Assembly (NCBI GenBank): GCA_002726335.1
Contig: PBSR01000177.1
Coordinates: forward strand, 1-11,010
Length of the DNA stretch: 11,010 nucleotides
Direction of reading: 5' to 3'
From: Gemmatimonadaceae bacterium
GTDB lineage: Bacteria; Latescibacterota; UBA2968; UBA8231
Under the pieces are notes generated by a model that did no database searches, was not told the DNA's origin, and saw nothing but the letters and a program-made list of their open reading frames with translations. A program made the position numbers and the translations under genes. Each line of letters starts with the position of its first letter. Position 1 is the stretch's first letter. Of this stretch, positions 1 through 10,200 are shown piece by piece.

Positions 1-999
1 CAGGTCCTGGTGTTCGTACGCCTGAGATGAGGCAGTGCGGACGTGTGCGATCAGTTGGCGGAAGGTCAGGTCATCGGTCAACTCGCAGCGCAACAGGAGA
101 GTGTTGACGAAACACCCGATGATGGACTCGAGTTGATTGTGTCGCCGGCCGGCGATCGGATAACCGACGACGATGTCTTTGAGGCCGCTCATCTTCGACA
201 GCACGGCCGAATAGGCAGCCAGCAGGACCATGAAGGCCGTCACCCCCTCTTGCTCACAAAGCCGGCGGAGGTCGTCGGTCTGGTCCTGACCGATGGTGAA
301 GGGAACCTTGCCCCCTTCGAATCGATAGATTGCAGGTCTGGGCCTGTCCGTCGGCAGGCTCAGCAGATCCGGCGCCCCCTTGAGAATGCTCCTCCAATAC
401 GCCAGATCACGCGCGTGCTTCGTCTTTGCGAGGGTGGTGGCCTGCCATCGGGCAAAGTCAGCATACTGCAGTTGGAGCCCGGGAAGTCGCTCAGGCCTGC
501 CTTGATCAAAGATCCTGTACAGGTCGCTCAACTCGTGAAGGAAGAGGCCGATCGACCATCCATCGGACACGATGTGGTGCATCGTGAACAGGAAGAGATG
601 ATCGTTCTCTTCGAGGCGCAGCAATTCCATGCGCACGAGATCGTCTACGGCCAGGTCAAAGGGGGCAGTAGCTATTGCACGGGCGTGTTCGTGGCGAATC
701 CGCGCCCTCTCATCGGCTGTCGCGCCAGAGCAATCGATCAGTGGCAGGTCGATGGGGGAGGGGGGGCGTATACGAGCTACGGGTTTGCCATCCCGCACAG
801 GAAAACTCATCCGCAGCACGTCATGGCGTCGGTGAATCTCAGCTACCCCCTGCGCGAGAGCCTCAACATTCAGCGGTCCCCTGAACCGGACCTGCATGGG
901 AGAGTTGAAGGCCGATGTGCCTTTCTGAAGCTGGTCGAGGAACCACATACGCTGTTGCGCGAACGACAGGATCGGCTCAGATCCGGGTGTCGCCACGAT
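1..999 (-). other. Condensation (C) domain, partial, probable LCL type
   Basis: Residues about 67-399 of the downstream protein. It would condense the beta-hydroxy chain from the upstream ACP with the next amino acid. The catalytic histidine is His208 in MHHIVSDGWS. The end of the domain and the cognate A and PCP domains are outside the window. A run of seven cytosines on the coding strand (bases 766-760) falls in Arg144-Pro146 without breaking the frame. Confidence 0.93.
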
Positions 1000-1197
1000 G
1001 ACCTCGCCATCACTGTCGACCGCTTCGGCCAGGAATTGCAGGATCTCATCTTTGCGCGCCGCAATCCGGGCACGCAGATCGTCGGTCAAGGTGCCTTCGG
1101 GTGCGTCCACGACGAGTCGGTCACCACGCACCGTGATGTACACGTCGGCCCTTCGAAGTTGAGACAGGAACTGCTCGATCGTCGAACGTTCACTCAT
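1..1197 (-). CDS. NRPS subunit with TubC-type docking domain and condensation domain (partial, 3' end outside window)
   Basis: N-terminal 399 residues of the next assembly-line protein. The frame runs open from ATG at 1197-1195 to base 1. This start is chosen because an in-frame TGA lies at 1203-1201, and because the docking domain begins at once with MSERSTIEQFLSQLRRADV. Residues 1-60 resemble the TubC N-terminal docking family. Residues from about 67 form a condensation domain: C1-like SFAQQRMWFLDQL (78-90), catalytic HHIVSDGWS (207-215, second His 208), C5-like region around 341-370 with GYPIAGRR and CFVNTLLLR, and AYEHQDL at the window edge. The C1 and C5 wording fits the LCL class, which agrees with an upstream module that delivers a polyketide-extended chain without epimerization. 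The adenylation domain that would fix the amino acid is outside the window. Stand-alone ribosome binding looks weak; expression is probably coupled to the upstream gene. Confidence 0.95.
   Translation of the reverse strand, partial: MSERSTIEQFLSQLRRADVYITVRGDRLVVDAPEGTLTDDLRARIAARKDEILQFLAEAVDSDGEVIVATPGSEPILSFAQQRMWFLDQLQKGTSAFNSPMQVRFRGPLNVEALAQGVAEIHRRHDVLRMSFPVRDGKPVARIRPPSPIDLPLIDCSGATADERARIRHEHARAIATAPFDLAVDDLVRMELLRLEENDHLFLFTMHHIVSDGWSIGLFLHELSDLYRIFDQGRPERLPGLQLQYADFARWQATTLAKTKHARDLAYWRSILKGAPDLLSLPTDRPRPAIYRFEGGKVPFTIGQDQTDDLRRLCEQEGVTAFMVLLAAYSAVLSKMSGLKDIVVGYPIAGRRHNQLESIIGCFVNTLLLRCELTDDLTFRQLIAHVRTASSQAYEHQDL
1018..1197 (-). other. TubC-type N-terminal docking domain
   Basis: Residues 1-60 of the downstream protein. 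The pattern is a helix (IEQFLSQLRRADV), a beta hairpin around ITVRGDRLVVDAPEG, then helices (LTDDLRARIAARKDEILQFL). This matches the TubC N-terminal domain family: short-helix sequence, then v-x-G-d-r-L and a-P-x-G-x-L-t, then a helix with K-x-E-I-L. Its role is to recognise the C-terminal end of the partner synthase. The assignment is by eye. Confidence 0.85.
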
Positions 1198-1229
1198 AGC
1201 TCATAGCTCATAGCTCATAGCTCAAAGCT
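1195..1229 (-). repeat. Heptanucleotide tandem repeat at the gene junction
   Basis: On the coding strand there is one imperfect unit (AGCTTTG) followed by four perfect AGCTATG units. The plus-strand units start at 1195, 1202, 1209 and 1216, with the imperfect one at 1223. The first perfect unit contains the stop of the upstream gene, and the last supplies the ATG of the downstream gene. Confidence 0.97.
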
Positions 1230-1234
1230 CTCTC
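1195..1234 (-). promoter_or_regulatory. Probable translational coupling region
   Basis: The purine run GAGAGAG (1234-1228) lies nine bases before ATG 1218, which overlaps the upstream stop as ATGA. From that ATG a five-codon frame (MSYEL) ends at 1203-1201. A second such frame from ATG 1211 ends with TGA 1196-1194, overlapping the real start ATG 1197 as ATGA. No strong Shine-Dalgarno sequence lies directly before ATG 1197. Stop-start reinitiation by ribosomes finishing the upstream gene is therefore likely; its efficiency cannot be judged from sequence. Confidence 0.4.
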
Positions 1235-4200
1235 GCTGTTTCTCGCCCGTGGCAGGACTAGTCTGCGCAGAGCCCGCCTGGGCCTGCGTTGCCCAGCGAA
1301 CCGTGTCGATACTGTCCGCTACACCGGCGAGGGTTGGATGATTGAAAAAACTCGGCATCGGCAAGGAGACCCCCAGTTCCTCTCGAATTCGTGAGATGAC
1401 CTGTGTCGCCAGCAGCGAGTCCCCACCCAACTCGAAGAAATCATCGTCGATCCCCACGTCGCCGATACCAAGGGAGTTCTGCCAGATTCCAGCCACCGCG
1501 GTCTGTGTGGGTGATTCGGGCGCCTTGAATTCGCTGGACAACTCCGGCCGTGCGTGGAGTTGTGTGGCAGCACTCGGCAGGGCGATGGCCTCGGCTGAGA
1601 ATAGCTTCTCGTGCTCGAGGCGGGCCTGAAAGTTACGGGTCGAAACCACGACGTGCTGCAGACGCGTAGCCAGAACGCGCTCGAAGATCCGCGTGCCCTC
1701 GTCGCAGGTGATGCCGGTCGCCAGAATCTGTCTTCGCGTCTCCTGCAATCTGGCCGGAACGTCCGTCTCGGCTGCCATGCCGATCTCGGCCCACGTATCC
1801 CAGTTCACGGAACAGATCCACGGGCCCTCGGTGGCTGAGTGACTGGCGAGCACATCCTGGAAGAGATTGGCTGCCGCGTAGTCCACCTGGCCGAATTCAC
1901 CCAGCACGGCGCTGGTGGAAGAGCACAGGAAGATGAAATCCGCCTTGCGTGTCTGGAACAGCTCCCGAAGCACGAGGGCCCCCTGGACCTTGGGTGCGAT
2001 CACTGCGGCGCATTCGGCGTGGCTTCTTTGCTGGATGACACCACCTGCCGCGACACCTGCCGCGTGAATCACACCCCGGATGTCACCATGTTCGGCTTCA
2101 GCCTGCCGGACCACGCTCGCCATCTGCTCCGGATGGGTGACATCCGCCGAGTAGTAGCTCACACGTGTTCCCAGAGATCGCAACTGCTCGAGGCGTTCGA
2201 GCTTCTTGTCGTCGATGCTCGTGTCCGGGTTATCGCTGTTCAGCAGGTCGGCACGGCCGATGAGGACGAGGTTGGCCCGGGCCGTGTGTGCCAGGTGGCG
2301 AGCCAGAACAAACCCGATTCCGCCCAGCCCGCCCGTAATCAGGTAGGCCGCGCCCTGTCGGATCGGCACTGGTGTCGAAGATTCGGCGCCAAAGTCGAGC
2401 TGATCGAAAACACGGACCCAGCGATATCCAGCACGCAATGCCACCGACTCATCCGAGGTACGGATGCACTCCTCCCATAGCGCCTCGACAGGCGAGGGGG
2501 ATGGCCCCAACAAGTCGATGTCGATATTCCTGCACACCCACTCCTCATACTCCTTGGGGATGACCTCCACCGGTCCGAGGGCGGTGGCACCCAGGGGTGA
2601 GTTGAGGGGCTCTCCCAAAACGCTGAAGAGATTCGACGTCACGTTGTGGATCCGGAGTCGATCCTGCCCTGTTTCGGCTCCCAGGGCTTGGGCCAATTCG
2701 ACGAGGCTGTAGAAGCTCTGACTCAGGCCACGATCCACATCGATGCAGGTTGGGGAGTCGACACAGGACAACGGCCACAGGTGAAGGATATCCGAAGGGG
2801 AAAAGTCCATCGCTTGAAGGGCCTTCAGCAGGTCGCGGTAGTGAGCTGACTCTCCCGGCTCGGCAGCGAACTGCATCTGGCCTCGCTGCTCGAAGTGATT
2901 GCCTGCCGAGACGGTGGCGACGCGAGCTCCCGCCGATTGCAGTCTGGCCGCCAGGGTCGCGCCCAGACCTCCATCGTCCAGGAACAGAAGCCAGCGCGTC
3001 TGTGTCAGATCGAGAGCCGCGTCTGCGTGGCGATGCTGTTTCCATGTGGGCGACCAGAACCATTGTTCCAGCGGCAATCGCTCGGTGAGGCGGTTCGTTT
3101 CTGTAAGGGCAGGTGGATCGATCCAGAATCTGTCTCTCTGGAAAGGATAGGTGGGCAAGGGGATTCGGCGTCGGCGTTCGTGGCTGAAGTAGCCATTCCA
3201 GTCGACCTGAACGCCCTCGAGCCATAGGCCTCCCAAGGTGTCCAGCAGGATCTCTTCTTCCGAGCGTCGCTCTTCGGCTGTGGGGGGGAGCATGCAGGTG
3301 AAGCTTAACTGCGTCGCTTGGCGAGTCGGATTGCCACGCACGAATCCCTGCAGTGTCCTGCCTGGACCGATCTCCAGCAGGGCATACCGGGCTCCCTCGA
3401 GCAGGACCGACAATCCATCGCCGAAACGGACGGTTTCGCGTAGATGCGTTGCCCAGTAGGATGCGTCGGTGGCCTGGTCCGCCGTGATCCAGTCTCCGGT
3501 TACATTCGAGATGAACCGAATCGACGGCGGTTGCAGATCCACGCCGGACAGGACGCGGCGCAGAGGTTCTACGGCGGGCTCCATCATCCGCGAGTGGAAT
3601 GCGTGCGACGTGCGCAGTATCTGGCACAGGATCCCCGCTGCTTCCAACTTGAGATTCAGCTGTCGGATCGCTGGTTCAGCGCCGGCAACGACCAGCGCAG
3701 TTGGCGTGTTCCGAACCGCCAGATCGAGGTCATCACCCAGGTAGGATGAGAGCTCCTGCTCGCCGGCACGAACCGCCAGCATCGAGCCACCGGGAAGCAG
3801 CTGCATCAGGTGGGCCCGTTCCTGCACGATCCTCAGCGCATCTTCCAGTGAGAAGACACCTGCCAGGCAGGCGGCAACGTATTCACCGATGCTATGGCCG
3901 ATCATGGCATCCGGTGTCAATCCCCAGCTCAGCCACAACTGGGCAAGGCTGTATTCGACGGCGAAGAGCGCGGGTTGCGTGAGGCGGGTCTGCTGGAGCG
4001 CCTCATCGGGCTCAGATCCCTGCGCACCGCGGCTGAACAGGACATCCAACAGGTTCTGCCCGAGCAAGGGCAGAATGATTCTGGAGCACAGGTCGAGTTG
4101 TTCACGGAAGACGGGTTCCGTCTCGTACAGCTCACGCCCCATGCCCGCCCATTGCGCGCCCTGTCCCGGAAACATGAAGGCGACCTGCCTGTCCACGACA

Positions 4201-7200
4201 GGTGATCGAGGTGAGTCACCGGCAGGATCGTCGTTCAGACCGGTATCTGGTGTCTCAGCCTCGAGTCGCGACATCAGCTGCTGCGTGGTACTCGCTGTCG
4301 TGAAGCCGCGTGTTTCGAATCCATGACGTCCCACGGCCAGCGTGAACGCCAGGTCACCAGGCTCAATCGTCGGGTTCTGTGCCAGATGTCGGCGCAGCTG
4401 TTCACGTGTTTCCCGCAGTGCCTGCGGCGTGCGCGCCGACAGGACAAAGGGCAGCCTAGCTCGCGTGTCGGAGTCGGTAGGTCTCTGCGGGGGCTCCTCC
4501 AGAATCACGTGCGCATTGGTTCCACCGATTCCGAAGGAGCTGACCCCTGCCCGGCGTGGATGTGTGTCAGGACGTGGCCAGTCCTGCAACTCGGAGGCGA
4601 CATAGAAAGGCGTCGAGGCGAAATCGATCCTGGGGTTCGGGCGGTGATAGTGCAGGCTCGGGGGAATCTGCCCGTTCTGCAGGCAGAGAGCCGCTTTCAT
4701 GAAGCCAGCGATGCCGGCGGCAGCATCGAGGTGCCCCATGTTGGTCTTCACCGAACCGATCGCGCAGGATGCGGGTTCCCGACCCGCATGAACTGCTGTC
4801 AGTGCGGCGATCTCGATCGGGTCTCCCAGAGCGGTGCCAGTACCATGGGTCTCGACGTAGCCGATGCTCGACGGCTCAATGCCGCAAGTCGCCAGGGCCT
4901 GCTCGATCACGCGCGCCTGACCGGCCTCGCTCGGGGCGGTGTACCCGATCTTATTGGCCCCATCGTTGTTGAGGGCACTGCCCTTGATCACGGCAACGAT
5001 GCTGTCGCCATCGGCGAGGGCTGCATCCAGTGGTTTCAGCAGAACCGCGCCGGCCCCATTGCCGCCCACCATACCGTCAGCGTCGGCATCAAAGGCGCGG
5101 CAATGCCCATCGGAAGAGAAGATCATCCCTTCCTTGTGCAGGTAGCCCCGTTGTTGGGGGAAGCTGAGAGTTGCCCCGCCGGCCAGGACCATGTCACAGT
5201 GACCCTCGATCAATGACCGACAGGCAAGAGCCACGGCAACAAGTGATGTGGAGCAGGCCGTCTGCACACTGAGGCTCGGTCCGGTCAGATTCAGCTTGTA
5301 TGAGATCCGCGTCGACAGGTAATCCTTGTCATTGGCCAATAGCAGCTGAAAGTTGTCGACCGTGCCCAGCAGATCCTGGTTGGGATAGAGATTGTTGAGG
5401 ATGTAGCTGTTGGCACCGCATCCGGCGAAGACACCGACGCGGCCGGCATAGGTCAGTGGATCATACCCGGCAGACTCGAGACTTTCCCACGAGCACTCCA
5501 GCAGCAGTCGATGTTGAGGGTCGAGAAGCTCGGCGTCGCGGGGACTGAAACTGAAGAACTCGGCATCGAATCGATCGGCATCCGGGACGATCGAGTTCGC
5601 CTTCACGTAGCGCGGGTCCGACAGGAGACCGGCATCGATCCCGGCTTCGAGAAGTTCCTCGTCGGTGAAGAACGTGATCGACTCCACACCGTCCCGCAGA
5701 TTGCGCCAGAACGTGGCAGGATCCGGTGCACCGGGAAACCTGCATGCCATGCCGATGACGGCGATGTCGCGTGTGGTTGCCGAATCTCCGGGATCCGTCG
5801 ATTCGCTGGCAGGTTGTCGCGTCTGGGCACCAGATGCCTGCGGGCTGATCGCCAACGCCTGATCGCGAACTGTCGGCAGCTGGAACATCTCGATGAGGCC
5901 GGGGATCGAATCGCCGAAGCGCTCTTCGAGCAGCCGATGCACCCTGGTGAGACGAAGTGAATGACCCCCCAGGTCGAAGAAATTGTCGTGCCGTCCAACC
6001 TCTTCGAGCCCAAGGACCGTGCTCCAGGCCTGTGCTACGTCCTCCTCCACTTCACCCAGGGGGTGATCGGCACCACCAATGGCGTCAGTAACCGAAGGAT
6101 CTGGCAGCGCCTGGCGGTCCACCTTGCCGTTGGGAGACAGGGGGATCGCCTGCAACGCCACGAAGTGTGTGGGCACCATGAACTCAGGGAGCCTTCGCCT
6201 CATCTGGTCCCTCAGCCTGCTGTTGTCCAGGGCATCGACGCTGCCATCGGCCGGGGTCACGTAGTAGGCGACAAGTTCTGCCTCGCCTCCGGCACTGTTG
6301 CGAACGCGGACGACGCAGTCTGTAATGCCTGATCCGTCGCTGAGGACGTTCTCGATCTCTTCCAACTCGATGCGGAATCCCCGGATCTTGACCTGATGAT
6401 CGAGGCGTCCAAGATATTCGATGTTTCCATCCGGCAGGTAGCGGGCCAGATCGCCTGTCTTGTAGAGCCGCGCTGCCGGGTCGGTACCGAAGGGGTTGCT
6501 GACGAACCGGGAGGCCGTCAGATCCGGCCGGTTGTGGTAGCCCCGCGCCAGACAGATGCCGCCGATGTGCAGTTCGCCAGGCACGCCGACGGGGAGTGGC
6601 GCCATCTGCGAATCGAGGACATACAGCGCCGTATTGGCGATGGGGCGGCCGATCGGTACGCGGGGCCGGTCGATCTGTTTCGGGCAGGCCCACGAACTCA
6701 CGTCGACGGCGGCTTCGGTGGGGCCATACAGATTGTGCAACTCGGCGGGCAGGATCTGCCGACACTGGTTGGCCAATTCCACACCAAGGGACTCACCACT
6801 GCAGATGATCTGCTTGAGGCCCGTACACTGCTTGACGGACTTCTCGCCGAGGAAAATCTGCAGCATAGAGGGAACGAAGTGGATCGTGGTGATCTGATCC
6901 TGCTGAATCCGTTGAGCCAGGTAGTGGCTGTCGAGATGCCCCTTCGGTTTGGCGACGACCAGTGTGGCGCCCACCTGAAGGGGCCAGAAGAACTCCCAGA
7001 CGGACACATCGAAACTGTATGGTGTCTTCTGCAACACGCGGTCGGTGGCCCCGAGAGGATAGGTGTCCTGCATCCAGAACAGGCGATTGCAAATACCCAG
7101 ATGGGTGTTCATAACGCCCTTGGGCCTGCCCGTGGAGCCTGAGGTGTAGATCATGTACGCCAGGTTGTGGGGGCGTGCCGCGCGGCTCAGCGCCTGATCA

Positions 7201-10200
7201 TCCTCTTCTGCCAGTGATTCCGTATCCAGGGCAAGGATGCGATAGCGTTCAGAGGACAGCCGCTCGAGCAGGTGAGACTGTGTCAGCAGAAGGGTGATGC
7301 CCGAGTCCTCGAGCATGAAGTGGACGCGTTCGTCCGGGTAATCGGGGTCGATCGGCACGTAGGCCGCGTCCGCTTTGAGGATGGCATACAGCCCGACGAC
7401 CAGTTCAACGGAGCGCTCCATCGAGATCCCGATGAGGGTGTCAGGACCGGCGCCCATGGACTTGAGTCGCGAGGCAAGTCGATTGGACGCGCGATCCAGT
7501 TCGCGATAGGTGAGTTCCCGGCCTTCGAAGACCAAAGCCTTCGCATCGGGCGTTCGCTCGACTTGCTCCTCGAAGAGATCCATCAAGGTCTTTTCGAGAG
7601 GATAGGTCCTGTGCGTCTGGTTCCACGTCTCCAGCGTCCGGTGCCGTTCGGCAGGGGGGAGCGTGGAGAGCTGTCTGATTGCACCACCGATCCCATCGAC
7701 CAGCTGTCCCAGGAAGTGCTCGAGTTGCGCGGCGATCGTCTCGACGGTGGCCGCTTCGTACGTCGAGGGATCGTAGACGATCCTGATGCGGATCTCCTCC
7801 CCGGGATTGATGGCTATCGTCAGAGGATAGTTCGTCCGATCGAGGATGGTGAGATCCTGAATGTCGAAAGGCGTCTCTCCCGCCCGCAGCGAGGCGTCGA
7901 CGGGATAGTTCTCGAAGACGAGCAGGTGCTGGAACAGAGCCGTGCCACCCGGCAGGTCGGTCATGGCGGCCAGATCGACGAGGGGCAGACAGGAGTGCAG
8001 ATCACGTTCCAGTTGGCCCTCCTGCAGGTCCAGGAGCCACGCCGCCACGGGTTGATCGGCATCGATCCGGATGCGAACAGGTACGCTGTTGATGAAGAGT
8101 CCGACCATCTGTTCGGCACCTGGAAGTTCACCGCCTCTGCCCGATACGGTGGCGCCGAATAGGATGTCGTCGGCGCCACTGAACTGGCGCATCGTCAGCG
8201 ACCACGCCGCCTGCATGAGGGCATTCAGGGTGACGTGATGCTGACGGGCACAATGGTTGAGGCGGGCCGACGTGGGCCGGTCCAGTAGCATGTTCAGATC
8301 TCGCTGCTCGGGTCTGGGCCCTTGCGGCGGGGCAAGTTCGACTCGCAACGTCGAGGGCTCGGCGAAACCGCCCAGCTCTCTTGCCCAGTAGTCGCGCGCC
8401 GGAGCGAGGCGCCGGTCTGAGGACAACCACGTCAGGTACGACGCGTATCCAGAGGCCGGATCCATCTCGGGTAGGTGGCCATCCCTGAAGCGGGTGTAGG
8501 CTTCCGTGAGTTCATACAGGATGTTGGCCATGCTCCATCCGTCCACCAGCACATGGTGACAGGTCCAGACGAAATCACAGACCTGCGAACCGGTGCGGAT
8601 GAGACTCAGGCGGAACAGCGGGGGAGCGGCGAGGTCGAAGGGGTTTCGCCGTTCGTCGTCACAATACCTGTCCAGTGCCTGCCGTTGATCGTGATCGTCC
8701 ATGTCCTGCCAATCCAGCCGGTTCCAGGTCAGGCTGGCGGTCTCGACGATCACCTGATGCAGGTTGAGTTTCGTGTCCTCGACAAAGGCGGCGCGCAACG
8801 CCGAGTGACGTGCCATGACCCAGGACCATGCCTGCTCGAGGGCAATTTCGTCGAGGGGGCCGACGATACGCATCCTCAACTGCACGATGTAGGCATCGGA
8901 GTCCGGATTGGCCTCTCGATGAAATAGGATGCCTTGCTGTGTCGGGGCGAGGGGCAGGATGTCCTCTACGGCCCCCTGTACGGTATCACCGATGTGATCG
9001 ACCGACGCCTGATCTAGATCGGCGAGGGGGAAGTCGGCGGGTGTGTGGCTGCTGGCGTCGCAACTGACGCAGTGATCGAGATACTCTCGCAGCACATCCA
9101 GATGCGCCGTAGCCAGGCGCTGGATCGTGCCGCGGTGGTGGCGATCGCCGCTGTAGAGCCATTCGAGACGCAGACGCCCGTCACGCACCAGTGCGTTGAT
9201 CTCGATCAGGTGAGGCCGCCGGTTCACTGGTGAGCGGACCCGTCCGACGGGGCCTTCGGTGAAACGGATCGGGCCTTTTGCCGGCAGCAGCTGGTCGGTC
9301 TGACCCAGATAGTTGAACACGATGGGAGATACCGGGGTCTGTTTGAGCCGGGCTCGCTGTGACGCTGTACCAAGGAAGCGGGCAGCACCGTAGCCGATCC
9401 CGCCATCCGGTACCGAGCGCAAGGTCTTCTTCACCAGAGGAATCGTCGATGCGGCGTCGGCCTCTACAGACGGGGCATCGAGTACCACCGGATACAGACT
9501 CGTCAGCCAGCCGATCGTGCGACTCAGATCGACGTCGGGGAACAGGTCCTCCCGGCCGTGGCCTTCCAGATCGATTCTTAGCCTCGTCGTGCCCAGGCAC
9601 CTGGCAATGGCACCGGAGAGGGCCGCGATCAGGAGTTCGGGTGTCTGGGTTCGATAGGCCCGGTTGGCATTTCTTAGAAGCTTCTCAGTAGAGAGGTCGT
9701 CCAACTCGGTGGTGACGCGACCTTCAGAGCCCACCAGGCCGTTATCGGGGCCCTCGATGTCTGCCGTGAAGGGTGGTACAGCGTTCGTCGGGTGCCAGTA
9801 ATCCTGTTCGTCACGCGGCATCTCTTGGTGCACGTATCGGGCCAGGCGCGCCGCCCAGACCGCAGGGGGCGATGTGACCGGGGCAAGCCGAATCAGCTCA
9901 CCGCGCCGCAGTTGATCGCAGGCCAGGGCCAGATCCTGCAGCAGTATCCTCCAGGATACACCGTCGATGGCGAGGTGATGGATCACCAGCAGAAGTCTGG
10001 TGGGTTGCCCCGGATCTGTGTCGAAAACCACGGCGCGAATCACAGCACCAGAGGCCAGATCCAGGCTCGCCTGAGCCCTGTCTGCCACATCCGAGGCCAG
10101 TCTCTCGGTTGAGTCGAAGGAGCCGCCGAGTCGCACGGTCTCAATCGCCGCCCAGGTGGACGGGACAGACTCGTGTTGCGACCACATTTCGCCGTGTCTC

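Noticed and set aside
43..1206. 387-codon open frame on the plus strand
   Set aside because: It is antisense to the docking and condensation domains of the downstream gene, whose minus-strand frame shows clear family motifs throughout. The plus-strand translation shows no recognisable domain and is a by-product of GC-rich codon use.
1201..1218. Start of the downstream gene at ATG 1218
   Set aside because: It is in frame with the real gene but meets a TGA at 1203-1201 after five codons, so it can only serve a mini-frame or reinitiation, not the full protein.
2620..3120. A possible dehydratase between AT and KR
   Set aside because: The segment is only about 240 residues, lacks an HxxxGxxxxP motif, and fits the structural subdomain of the KR.
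2545..3627. 360-codon open frame on the minus strand in another frame
   Set aside because: It overlaps the AT-KR region, whose own frame is continuous and full of conserved motifs. This frame gives a low-complexity Arg/Pro/Ser-rich product typical of out-of-frame GC-rich DNA.
4323..5216. 297-codon open frame on the plus strand
   Set aside because: It lies opposite the ketosynthase, where the minus strand carries the catalytic Cys-His-His motifs. The plus-strand product resembles no family I know.
7272..8162. 296-codon open frame on the plus strand
   Set aside because: It is antisense to the C and A domains of the serine module and has no recognisable motifs.
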